Positions 12,080 through 22,543 of a stretch of 64,000 nucleotides of DNA are shown one piece after another. This DNA comes from Prunus persica. Taxonomy: Eukaryota > Streptophyta > Magnoliopsida > Rosales > Rosaceae. The position numbers were made by a program, and so were the translations under genes. The stretch covers positions 8,920,520-8,984,519 of the forward strand of contig NC_034010.1 in NCBI RefSeq assembly GCF_000346465.2. Direction: 5' to 3'. A model generated the notes under the pieces. It ran no database searches. It saw nothing but the letters and a program-made list of their open reading frames with translations, and was not told the origin of the DNA. Each line of letters opens with the position of its first letter. The stretch's first letter is position 1.

Positions 12080-12929
12080 AAGGCATTTCTCTTCGCATAT
12101 GAAACAACACCCCATGGATACTTGAGAAACTCTTCAAGGTCTTCTGCCAATGTCAAATACCACATGTCAATGTTGACATGTTTTTCATTACCCAATAGCA
12201 CAAAAATAGCAAAATATAGAAATCCAAGCTTCAATACATCCTCCTCATCAGCGCAGTCGATGAAGGCTTTTTCTAGTTCCGAAAGGGTGACAGTTTTATC
12301 ATTGCAAAAGTACTTCTTTTAATGAGCAGTTCTCATTAGTTGCAATCGGAATGAAAGGAAGGTTTCCAAACCTTAGCCCTGTGATGATACAAAATTGCTG
12401 CGCCGTGAATTGTATCACCTTATTACCAACGATGAATTTTATCCCGTTGACTTGGGAAACTGTCTTGGGATTAGCCTTCCTCAACAACAAGCCATGGACA
12501 ATTTGTGAAGTCCACTTAAGGTCCTCAATGAGTAATAGATGACCAAAACAACTGTCTTCGACCCTAATTAACTGTTGCAGACTCAATTTCTCCTTCATTG
12601 TGCTTATCGCGGTCTTTGTATGGGAAATGGAGTACGCCTTTCCCTAGAACTTTTCATCCTCAACAATCATCAACTTTACTACTACCCATATTTCCCTGCA
12701 CACCAACATTATACAAATAATTTTAGGCCGTTGAAATATACACAATAACAAGCAATAAACACACAATACAAAGGCATATCAAGGCAATAGGCATGAGATA
12801 TATCAGTGACAACCATACAATATAGGGGCAATATAACCTGATATGCAATGCATGTATGTTCACCAATGTCCCATGACAGAAAGAACTGTGGAATGAAATG
12901 GCCATTCCCATCAACTTTCAATCCCCCGA

Positions 12930-13983
12930 AATGTGAAATAATACCAATTGCATTTTTTACCCAATTTCAGTTTCTTATCTACGCTCAAACTCTCTCCACA
13001 CTCCACTCTTATCTATATTCCATTTTACAAAATCTGGATTACATTCCATCCACAAACCAAACACCACCCAACTGTCAAAGTGATTTCATGCCCCAAGGAT
13101 GAACTTCATACACGGTTTCAGAGCAAAGGCTAAAAGAACTACCCCAACTGCATCAATCCTTCCCCACTTAGTCACAAACAAATTCATAAATAATCATTCA
13201 ATTCATGCTTCAAAATTAATGATGTTTACAAACATACACAATCAAAATCACATAATATGGATTAGAAGAACTTGAATAATTGAATCGAGGCAAAACTTGG
13301 ACACTCTGACCTTAAGACGAATTACATCCTACACAAGGACTCTTTGAACTAGATTATGTAGGAAACCCTCTCTGTAGTCAAATAGATAAACCTTGACTGA
13401 ATCACTTCTCTTATTTTAATTACAAGAACACCACTGTATTTATAGATACTAAAGAACCATTTTCAAAAGGGTATGTCCCAATATAAAAAACCAACTAATG
13501 CATTCATTGAATAAACAGGTGCCTTGATACCTCTTCCTAAAAATTGACAAGGGACACTATCGTCCAATGAACTCTATTAATTTCCATTCAAATAGGAAAA
13601 TAAATATTAGTTAATATTAAACTTCCAACAAAAGCTATTGCAGCAAAACAAACTATAAAGATTCATGTGACTAATGTAGCGACTATAAATGAACACCTAC
13701 AATTTCCCTTCTTTGGATGAAACAAAACAACAAACAAACACATAATCCAATTGCATAAATTGCCAAAACCATTAAAACCACAATGAAACGGGAATAAAAC
13801 CATAACAAACTAGCAATACAACAGCACTACGATGCCAATAAAACACCACTAAAATGGCAATCCAATAGCAATAAAATAGCAATACAACATCAATAACAAT
13901 AGCAAAACAACAACAGTTTCAAACAAAGAACAAAGAACAAACTGCTTCACTGTTTCAAACAAGGAATCATCATAATCTGACAA
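12930..13983. other. Non-coding stretch upstream of the DUF1985 gene
   Basis: AT-rich sequence without a supportable gene. The part from about 13800 to 13930 is made of aatagcaataaaa/caacaatagc words, the inverse complement of the ATTG array at 4925-5150. Confidence 0.35.
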
Positions 13984-14200
13984 TTTCAGAAAAACCCCTA
14001 AACCCTAAACCAATTTTAGAGAAGCTCCTAAACCAATTTCGAAGAAACCCCTAAACCAATTTCATAGAAACCCATAAACCCTAAACTTATTTCAGAGAAT
14101 TTTAGAGAAAACCCTAAACCAATTTCAAAGAAACCCCTAAACCAATTTCATAGAAACCCATACACTAAACCAACTTCAGATAAACCCCTAAACCAATTCA
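13984..14200. repeat. Telomere-like minisatellite (CCCTAAACC with a 14-16 bp spacer)
   Basis: Roughly eight imperfect copies of a 23-27 bp unit: aaacccctaaacc followed by aatttcatagaa or similar. True telomeric heptamer tandems occur only as pairs (ccctaaaccctaaacc near 13995). This is an interstitial, decayed minisatellite in the presumed leader of the DUF1985/Ulp1 element. Confidence 0.65.
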
Positions 14201-14256
14201 AATTGACGATGAACAATACCTTTTGCAGATGAACGATGGAAGAGGAAGACCACTGC

Positions 14257-14259
<3 letters not shown>

Positions 14260-14296
<37 letters not shown>
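14260..14296. repeat. (GA)n microsatellite
   Basis: About 18 GA units. It sits between the minisatellite and the left end of the MULE, in a region that reads like a CT-rich leader on the minus strand. Confidence 0.9.
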
Positions 14297-14300
<4 letters not shown>

Positions 14301-14538
14301 TACCCGAGAGAGAGCTGTGCAAGAGAGACTGAGAGCTTCCCTCGACGGTGAAACAGAGAAGAGAGAGTGAGAGCTGACTGAAGAAAAGTGATATGTGTGC
14401 AATAAGTGGACAATAAATATATATTTATAGGTGATAGTTGCAAAAAATTTGGGGAGAGGTGGTATTTTCAGTTTAAATTATAAAAAGGGTGGCATTTAGA
14501 GCTATTTCCCAAAAATTAACTCTTTTGCATTTATTTTA

Positions 14539-14775
14539 GGCAAAAAGTCACTTTTGGTCCCTGTAGTTTGCCGCTTTTACTACTTTGGTCCCTGTCGTTT
14601 CAATTTGGTCAATTTTGTCCCTATACTTTCAATGTCGAGCAATTCAAGGACAATCATGATTTTCTGTAAAATTTCTTTAACACCCGTCATGTTTTGGTCA
14701 CGTGCCCCTCACGTGGAGGGGCAATTTCGTCAAGTCATGGCCACCTAAAAGCTGCCCTCTCTCCTTTCATCTTCA
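14539..14775 (+). repeat. MULE left terminal inverted repeat
   Basis: About 237 bp. It begins ggcaaaaagtcacttttggt and pairs with 26812-27036. It contains the palindromic block cacgtgcccctcacgtg, conserved in both copies. Confidence 0.9.
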
Positions 14776-14829
14776 AATGCAACTTTGGGATTGTGGGTTA
14801 GGGTTCTTCAAAAAAATTTAGTCTTGGGT

Positions 14830-15285
14830 TCTTCGAAATGTCAAAATCTGCTACCAGCCAAGCTACAAAAATGCCCATTTTGCAATGGTGAAATGAGAGT
14901 AGCAACTTCAAAGACTGATAGAGTCGTGGAAGAGGATTCTGGAAGTGCAATACATCATACGTAAGGTCAAAAGTTTTTTTTCTGTGATTTTTTTTTATGT
15001 ACATGGTTATGTCTGTTTCGGTGTTTTGTTTTTTGCATGTTTGAACAGGGAACACTTTGCTATCCTGGATTTCTATGGGATTATGAGATCAACAATGGGC
15101 ATTTGATGAAAGAGAATGAACCAACTAGAGGAGCTGAAGAAGTTGAAGTAAAAAAGCCTAAAAGATTGCACGGAGCTAATGTCAATTTCGAAAATGGAAT
15201 TAGGGATCTGTTGCTTGTCATTTGTGGATTTTTACTTCTAATTTGTGTTTTGTTGATTATGAATTTGGTAATGAATTTGATTTGA
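14830..15285 (+). pseudogene. GRF-type zinc-finger-like small membrane protein gene in the MULE
   Basis: A first exon starting with ATG at 14838 reads MSKSATSQAT. After a one-base frame change in an A-run it reads CPFCNGEMRVATSKTDR to a GTAAG donor near 14960. A second exon from about 15050 reads LCYPGFLWDYEINNGH, then a charged stretch, then a hydrophobic C-terminal segment (DLLLVICGFLLLICVLLIM) ending at 15285. A cysteine-rich GRF-like finger plus a C-terminal membrane anchor matches small plant proteins often found with transposons. The finger has few of its usual residues, so the family call is tentative. Confidence 0.4.
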
Positions 15286-15446
15286 AACTGAACTGCATAT
15301 TGTACTAAATATGGAATTTGGGTCAATTTCAGTTTTAGGCAATGTTGTACTATGTTGTGAATTTGGGTCAGTTTCAATTTTAGTTTTGGTCAGTTGTTTT
15401 AGGCATTGCTTGTTGAAATTATGTAATTCATTTTGGTTTTGGAAAG

Positions 15447-15604
15447 TGCAATTTGCTTGCGAAGAGTCTCCAATTGCTCTTCAGTCATCACCTGCACATA
15501 CAACACTCCTCCATTCCCATTCCCATTTGCCTGCCCATCTATTTCATGCTCTTTCTGTTGCAGCTTCTCCCACTCCATCATCCTCAAAATACCCACAAAC
15601 ACAC

Positions 15605-15652
<48 letters not shown>

Positions 15653-15700
15653 GTGTTCAAACTGAGACAGTGCTTGTTCTTAGCAAGGAAGAAGAACAAA
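15447..15700 (-). pseudogene. WOX13: Captured WOX13-type homeobox gene fragment (leader and N-terminus)
   Basis: On the minus strand an ATG-ATG pair at 15581-15576 starts [16 protein letters not shown], followed by [21 protein letters not shown], which ends at 15447. This is the conserved N-terminal region of WUSCHEL-related homeobox 13-type proteins (MMEW...[17 protein letters not shown]). After QIA the match stops ([13 protein letters not shown] is unrelated), and the homeodomain is absent. The CT/GA tract 15607-15650 and the preceding purine-rich stretch look like a 5' leader captured along with it. It lies inside the MULE between the GRF-like ORF and the transposase, so it is a Pack-MULE-style capture. 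Confidence 0.75.
15607..15650. repeat. (CT)n microsatellite
   Basis: About 22 CT units. It translates as long Ser-Leu runs in plus-strand frames, which are spurious. Confidence 0.95.
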
Positions 15701-16361
15701 GATAACGAGAAAGTAGAGAAAGAGACAAAAAGAGGCAGAGAAGAAAGTACAAATAATCAATCATCATCACCCATTTTACATATGATTTTCATTTGTAATA
15801 ATCAATTATCATATCCTTGTTTTGGAAGAAAGTACAAATAATCAATCATCATCACCTGTACAAATAATCAATCATCATATCCTTGTTTTGGAAGAAAGTA
15901 CATATGATCTTCAAAAGCTGTTACATACAGAAATTGAAAGCAAAATATTCATGGCCAAATTGTGATTCAAACTTCATAACAGAATATTCTTCTCCAACTT
16001 CATTGTCTTCATTCACAACTTCATAACAAAATATTCATATCCAAATTCACAACTTCAATCACAATTTCTACACAAAATATTCATCTCCAAATTAACAAAA
16101 TATTCATCATGTTTTGAATGCAAACACAGTTTCTAAACAAAATATTCATCTCCAAAATCATATTGTGTTCATTCACAACTACATTCCAACCCAACTTTAG
16201 TGTTTGCATTCACAACAAAATAGAGTCTGTATCCACCATTCACTTCTTGGAGCAGCTTGTCCTTGGTGGATTCACATTTGACCTTCTCTTTATCTGCATA
16301 GGAATAAACTTGTGGAATCATTGTTGAAGTAAGAAACTTGTAAAATTAATTATGACATTAA
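15701..16361. other. MULE non-coding spacer with short direct repeats
   Basis: AT-rich. Contains repeated phrases such as tacaaataatcaatcatcatc (about 15747, 15835, 15860) and attcatctccaaa (about 16078 and 16148). No gene seen. Confidence 0.4.
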
Positions 16362-19203
16362 TTATAAAAAAAAAAACTTACAGGGAGTTTTTTTTTTTTT
16401 TTTTGGTGCATTAGCAGGTGCAACCACTTGCCTTGATTGCACGTTAACAGCTACATTGATTGCAGTAGATGCCACAACAGTTGAACCAGATTGCACATCA
16501 ACAGCTACATTTATTGGAAAACCAGAATGCACATTTGTAGAGGTATTAGGTCTCCTTTTCTTCAAAGAGGGGGGAAGACCCCATCTTTTATCAATGTAGT
16601 ACCAGGTGGAGGGTCTTGTGGCTGATTGGAGCAGTTCCTCTTGTTGTGACCTTTTTTCCAACACTTGGTGCAAGTCACAGTCCCATACCTCTTGAGCTTG
16701 GTACCATTTGCATCAACTCCCTTCTCCATTTCAATATCCTTTTTTCTGCTCCTCTTTGGTCTCCCTGTTGTTTTCTAACAATTGGAGGTAAGAGTGGTAT
16801 TTCAGTTGACTTAGGCCACATGTTAAAGCCTTTCACAGGATGGATGATTGGCTTATAAGCTTTTAAGTAAGTGGTCTTGTGATAACATTCAGCTATATAA
16901 TCTTCAGGTTTAGCCCTATAGAGATATATGGCAGCAACGACGTGGATGCAAGGGATGTCGTTAAGATCCCACCTCTTACAACTACATGTCTTAGAAGCTA
17001 TATCTATCTCGTGTTGATCATGTAAATACTCCCCCACTTGAAATTCATAGGGTCCAGCTTGAGTTGCCATACAATTCCTAGATAAATTTATCTTGATCTG
17101 TTCCAACTTCTTTTGAATTTTAGGACAAATGACCCCATCATGTTTTGACATGGCTTCCCTCTTCATTTGCAACCTTTTCATAAGGTTACACCTTATCATT
17201 TCAAGCATAGTTAGTATAGGTTTATCTCGAGCATCCAAACTGTAGCTATTAAAGTCTCACACATGTTATTTATTAACATGTCACACTTAGGAGCAGTACT
17301 AAACCTATGCCTAGCCCACTTATCTAGGTCTTTTCCCATATACCATTCATAAGCTCCTGAATTCAAATCTTCCAACTTATTCATCTCAACCTCAAACTCA
17401 TACCTATTAGACGCCCTAGCTGCACTCCATAACAGATCCTTGAACACTTTGCCTTTGAACTTTTCCTTGAAGTTCCCATACATGTGCCTAATACACCACC
17501 TATGTTGTGCTTCAGGCACTACAATGTCAAATGCTTTGTCAAGTCCCTATAAAACAATAATCAGATAGCAATTAATAGGTGCAAAAAATTAATCTCACAT
17601 CAATCAAATAATAATTATCCCTATGTTGAAACCATACATTTTGTTGATCAAATATGAATATCCATCCATGGTCACTTACAGGACTAAGATCACCAATCAA
17701 CAGCTCCAAAAACCAGCTTCATGTCTCTTTAGTTTCCAACTCAATAGCAGCATATGCAATGGGGTAGATGTTATCATTAGCATCAACCTCCATTGCAACT
17801 AACAATTGCCCTGAGAAAGGGCCCTTCAAGTGGCATCCATCAACTCCTATGATGAGTCTGCAACCAGCCAAAAATCCCTTCTTGCATGCATCAAGGCATA
17901 CATAAAGCCTCTTAAAATGTGGATGGGGCTCTACCCTTATCTTCATTGTGCTTCAAACATTAGTTGTTTTCACCTCATCACAATACTCCCACACTGCTCC
18001 TTGTAAGTCCCTTCGATTATCTCCATGGCCTTCTTCTTCGCTCTGGAACACTGACTATGTGATACATTATACTCCAAATCCCTCTTCACTACCTTCCTTA
18101 AATTCTTTAACTTTATCTCAGGCTCATCCATGATACGACCTAAATATTTTTTAGCAATATACACACAGTTGACATGTGGGTTAGTAGGAGTTCGCAAGCA
18201 AGTATGCTTGTCATTAAAGCTTTTGATTTGCAGGGTTTGCTTTAGTTGCATAAATGAAGCATGCAACATCCAAGTGCAGTTTCTACACTTAGCAGTGAGC
18301 CTCCTCTTATCATTTTTCACAAATTTAATTGCATAGTTGCCCATCACTGAATAATTCTTCAAAGCTGTTTTCAAGTCTTCCTTTCTTCCAAATAACATTC
18401 CCTTTTCAAACTTAGGGTTATTCAAGTCTTCCTTGCGAAACTATGGATATTTCCTCCTCCTTTCTGCTAAAATATGAAAACTATGAGAGAATATTTGTTT
18501 GTGGGAATTTTCTGTATATTCTTCTCCTTGTAGGAGGTCATGTTTATAATACAACGAAACCTGAATAGGCAAGTAAATAATAAATTCCTAAATCTATTTG
18601 CAGTAGGAAATCAGGAATAAAGTAAATCAATTACAATTATAATAGGAATTCTTGGTGTGTAAGGAAAGTAAGTCAATATCCACAAGTCACGCCAACACTT
18701 TCACCTTCCTCACTTGAATAATTGTTAGGCAAGTGAAATCATTTCTCTGAGTTGTTACCATCACTGTCTTCTTCATCCTCAAAAGCCACAAAATCCTTAG
18801 ACAGATAAGTATTTCCCACTCTTCCAAATTTGGACCGTATATTTGCATCAAACAAGTCATTGTCATCTAGGGCAGCGTCATTGTCAGTTTCATAGATTTC
18901 CTTATCAGACTCATCACCACTGTCCTCTATTCTCCTCCTCCTACCCTCAACATAAGTGTCTTCTTCACTGTCCTCTTCTTCACTACCCTCTTCTTCACTA
19001 CTCTCCTTTTCTCTATCTTCTTCATGAATAACATTCTCAACAATTTGAGAATGCACAGGAACCTCTACAGTTCCTACATTTTCATTCCCCACTTGTACAT
19101 TGACTTGAGTCACCTGTGATTGTTGACTAAAAAGCTCATCAAAAAACTCATCTGGGACCTCATCAAATGCTCCAGTATAAGGAAATTGGGTAGCCCAATG
19201 TCT
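16362..19203 (-). pseudogene. MULE transposase (MURA/MuDR-type), decayed
   Basis: Minus-strand order: a splice acceptor (tttcag) before about 19203, an acidic N-terminal region (Glu/Asp/Ser runs, 19150-18739), the MuDR domain (FEKGMLFGRKEDLKTALKNY, about 18415), then a DDE-type MULE domain with LIIGVDGCHLKGPFSG (about 17830-17880) and WIFIFDQQN (about 17650). HRWCIRHMYGNFKEKFKG follows near 17480, then a SWIM finger (CSCKRWDLNDIPCIH, about 16945-16990), a CX2CX4HX4C zinc knuckle (CTKCWKKGHNKRNC, about 16635) and a Lys-rich tail. Lesions: stops after NNSEK (18739), at 18450 (TAG), at about 17935 (TGA) and at 17720 (TGA), and frame changes near 17985 and 16775. The solo LTR at 18465-18697 splits the exon; without it and one CTTTC the frame is continuous (SSEEGERRKYP). 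It cannot encode an active transposase as it stands. Confidence 0.85.
18465..18697. mobile_element. Solo LTR (233 bp, probably Copia) inside the MULE transposase
   Basis: The sequence starts TGCTAAAATATG and ends GTCACGCCAACA (TG...CA). On the minus strand it reads TGTTGGCGTGACTTG...TTTTAGCA, the usual look of a short Copia LTR. CTTTC flanks it on both sides (18460-18464 and 18698-18702), a perfect 5-bp target duplication. No internal retroelement sequence remains. Confidence 0.88.
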
Positions 19204-19243
19204 GAAATTTTGTTGACAAAAACAACGTTTATATAATTGAAAT

Positions 19244-19434
19244 TGTTGTAAATGATAAGGTGATTAGGTGATAAGGTGATAAGGTGGAGCCCACCACATG
19301 TTGGAAGGGGCTTTGCCTACAAAAGGGTTCACCCCTCCTTGTAATGGATGGATTGTATAATACTGAAAAGAGGAACCAATCCTACTATTTTCCCTGCTTC
19401 TAAATTCTCTCCTCAATTCTTTGGTTTTATAACA
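19244..19434 (+). repeat. 5' LTR of the Copia-like element
   Basis: 191 bp, identical to 26024-26214 except for three transitions. An internal tandem of gtgataag units lies near its start. Confidence 0.92.
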
Positions 19435-19880
19435 CGTTATCAGCACGAATTCGCTTGAATGATACCAGCTGAATTCTTTGATGAAGCCAAGATATCTTAT
19501 CCCTCCTTCCTTCCATCCATCATCTTCTGCAACTGCAACTCTGCAAGTGTGTAGTTGTAAAATAATCAGAACTGGAGATGGTCTCTGTTCCTGCCCCACT
19601 TATACATATATTAGTGAAGCTTCTTAATTCTCACCATGGCTTGGCCATGCTCATCCAGAGCCTTCTCCATTTCTCTGTTCATCTCCCCAAGTTGGATCAA
19701 ACCCTTTGCAATCATTGCAATTGGCTGGTCTGCTATGTCCTCTTGCAGAGCTGCCAGCTCCCCTGTCAACCTCTCACAACCTCTCGCCAATTTTGTCCAT
19801 CAAACACTCACACAAACCCAAAAGCGACTCACTTCCCAAGCAAAACCCAAAGTTCCCTTTCCCATCTCTCTGTACCAGTC

Positions 19881-20500
19881 ATGGCTCAAAACAGACCCAA
19901 ACAACAAGAAGTAGAAGAAGATGAACAAGACGATTTGAAGAAGCTTATGAGCTCGTACCTTGGTCTGAGCTTGGGCATTTTCTTGGCTTTAGCTCCAACC
20001 AAGTTCCAAGAGCTACAGACCCAAGTGAGCGAGCTCTCTGCGAGGCTATGGCAAGCGGAAGAACAAGTGAGATAGATGAGATCGAGAAGAAAAGAGGACT
20101 CGAAAGCCAACGCGAGGGTTGTGGAGATCTTCGCTAGCCACCGCAATGCTTGGCAGGCGGAGGAGAAGCGGCTGCTGAACCAGATCGACGCGGCCCACCA
20201 AGAAATTGCTCACCTCCATGGAAGGATTGTGGAGTTGGAGAAAACCCAGGACGAGTCGAGCGCTAGGATTCAAGATTTGGTTTGGAGAGAGAGGTTGGGG
20301 AGAGGGACGACATGATTGGGTTCATGGCCAGCAGAGGCGGTGAAGCTGAAGAAGACGACCACTTTGGCCTCCTCCAACCACAACAACAACATCAAGTCAA
20401 GGATGATGTGAATGTGTATGACAATGCCATTGCCTTTGGCTTTGACTCCCACTTGGTGGCCGATGCTTCCAAGCTCTGGCAGGCACTGGAGATCTAGCAA
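19881..20500 (+). pseudogene. Captured host coiled-coil gene inside the LTR element
   Basis: The ATG at 19881 opens MAQNRPKQQEVEEDEQDDLK, then a short hydrophobic stretch (SSYLGLSLGIFLALAP), then long Glu/Gln/Arg-rich heptads. A single TAG at 20073-20075 interrupts an otherwise continuous frame that goes on KEDSKANARVVEIFASHR and AWQAEEKRLLNQIDAAHQEI. A frame change near 20275 follows, and the other frame continues GERDDMIGFMASRG to a stop near 20497. The pattern resembles a plant-specific coiled-coil family of unknown function that I know only by sequence. No intron is visible, so an mRNA-derived capture is likely. Codon use is GC-richer than in the surrounding element. Confidence 0.65.
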
Positions 20501-20884
20501 GCATGCCTGAAAAGTGAGCCTATGCTGGAGTATATTTATTGAAAAGTGGGATACACAGCAAGTTGATCAGCCTAGTGGAAAGCAAAATCCTACATGGAAG
20601 TAAAGGAAACAAAGGATTATTGCCAGGGATATGAACACCCACCGAAATAAAGGGATAAGTACTCTGTCTCACTCTATCTCCTTCAATTAAATACATTATT
20701 AAAATACCTACAGAATTTAATACTCATGACCAGTGTAGATTGCAGGTGGAAAGAAGAAAAGCCAATGTGATATATCTAGCTTTCCACTAATATATCAGTA
20801 TAATAATATTACACTATTTGATCGTGGTGTTAATAAGAACCCACAAATAATTGTCTTTACTTTATCCATATATATGGTAATTTT

Positions 20885-21345
20885 ATGGACGCCACCTCCT
20901 ATATTTTTTTTGTGGTGGTTTTATCTACACATTTATTTTATTTACTGTATGGTGTAGGTTTATTACCCATACGACAGTATTTATTTAAAAGGGTAGCGCG
21001 GATTTATCGTCCATGCCTTTACTTTTATTTAAATGTATGGAGCAGAATTAGTGCCCATACAAGCACGTTTACTTTACGTTTACTTTATCGCACATTTACT
21101 TTTATTTAAAGTATGATGTGAAATTAACCCTCATACTTTATGAATTTACTTTACGACACATTTAATTTTACTTAAAGTATGGTGTGGGATTAACGTCCAT
21201 ACATCAAGCAATTTAATTTATGAATTTATTTTACCGCACATTTACATTTATTTAAAGTATGGTGCGGGTTTATCGTCCATACCAGTAATTTATTTACAAG
21301 CAATTTATTTTATGGATTAATTGTGGGGTATGATGAGTTTTTTTT
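20885..21345. repeat. Minisatellite in the LTR element
   Basis: About six imperfect copies of a 60-75 bp unit: atttacttttatttaaagtatgg, then tgtgggattaacgtccatac. It is followed to about 22400 by looser phrases such as gacctgaggttccttgat. Confidence 0.75.
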
Positions 21346-22543
21346 TTAGTATACAGATCAGGACCAGAAGTTCCTTGATCCTCATCATACAATTACATCA
21401 GGACTTTGAAGATCCTTGATGATGATATTGATATGAGAGCTGGCAGTCTCCCCCGGTACTATATTTGTAAACATGTGATTGGACTTAAGGGTCCTTGATC
21501 CCTGACATGTAAATAAGGACCTGAGGTTCCTTAATGATGTAACAGTACCGTATTGGTTAATAGTGTCGTACACTGGATAATAACTGTACTGGCAAATGTA
21601 CTATACACATGAATAGATACGTATTCATGACTTGATGAATAGTACCGGATATATGAATAGTGACGTATACATAAATATTAACTATTTCGGGTAAACCGTC
21701 ACTATATACAAAAGGGAACCTGCAACTCCTTAAATTCATGGATGAGCAATTAAATGAGATGTCATAAGTTCCTCAAAATATGGACAATTATGTTAGGGCT
21801 TGAAGTCCCGAAACGTGTACAGAAAATTGTAAAAATGTCCATACCATGAGAATATGTGATTTTGGCCTGAGGTTCAAAACCTAACAGTGTTGAGAACCTG
21901 AAGTTCCAACAATTAAATGGGCAACCCTTGAGGTATTATTGCAAATTGTGGTACACCACATATTTCTTTGGCATAAGAGAATGATGAATTTAATAAAGTT
22001 TGATTATGTTATAATCGACACCTCAAGGAAGAAATATATTTTGTGAATTCCGGTTGTTCAGAATACACCGTGAAATGGATAATATCAGTATAAACCTCAA
22101 ATGATGAATTGAGGCTCCCCACATATTTTGTTATATCTGGGCCGGAAGTCCATGGACCCAAATATATGAGAGATCCTGAACTTGAAGTTGTGGGTATATA
22201 GTAGTTAATGCTCTTCACTACTATATTGCGATATTATCGTGGCTTTTACTCAATCCATATTTCATGTCCATTTGAAAAGGGCGAATAAATTCTGAGTTTG
22301 TGTTTAGCCCAGGCCAAAAGTTCCGGGCTCCCATACGTTGAAATATGAAATTTGGGAGAGTCAATGTGGTTATTTGAACCTATAAGGCACAAGGTTCCAA
22401 ACCGTCATTTTGAAAAGACGTAAAAACCGCAGGTACAAGTTTAAGAATGTGTGCAATTATTATAACATGAAAGGAGCATACAACAGATGGATTTTTTCCA
22501 CCTACAATGAAGGTGCAGGCCCTGTAAAATCTATAAAATTACA

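Larger units (their letters stand above)
6380..12598 (-). pseudogene. DUF1985 / Ulp1-like cysteine protease gene of a plant DNA transposon, split by a solo LTR
   Basis: Plant MULE-type and related elements often encode proteins with an N-terminal DUF1985 domain and a C-terminal Ulp1 (C48, deSUMOylase-like) protease. Exons on the minus strand: 12598-12085 (DUF1985; ITGLRFGNLPF, EDLEEFLKYPWGVVSYAKR), 9270-9117, about 9045-8893 (FEVFPPLAALRSVMHEENGH), 8813-8620, 8458-7610 (charged linker), about 7440-7352, 7250-7148, 7061-6838, 6800-6610 and about 6560-6380. A possible upstream exon lies at about 12835-12925. Catalytic parts: the Asp of TATVYDS (about 6795) and the Cys of PDNTSCGIM (about 6510) are present, but the His-Trp block near 6850 is disrupted by a frame change. 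Other lesions: frame changes near 12320, 8300 and 6850 and a TAG near 9237. The solo LTR at 9271-12079 interrupts the DUF1985 region. Dropping it with one AAGGC copy makes AKRNA run on into LLLKALCANY. Confidence 0.75.

Noticed and set aside
15433..15841. Plus-strand frames with long Ser-Leu runs
   Set aside because: The runs are the translated (CT)n microsatellite; the real coding similarity is on the minus strand (WOX13 N-terminus).
19578..19880. Upstream extension of the coiled-coil frame to an ATG at 19578
   Set aside because: The extra residues have no similarity to the coiled-coil family and look like translated leader; the family-like start is the ATG at 19881.
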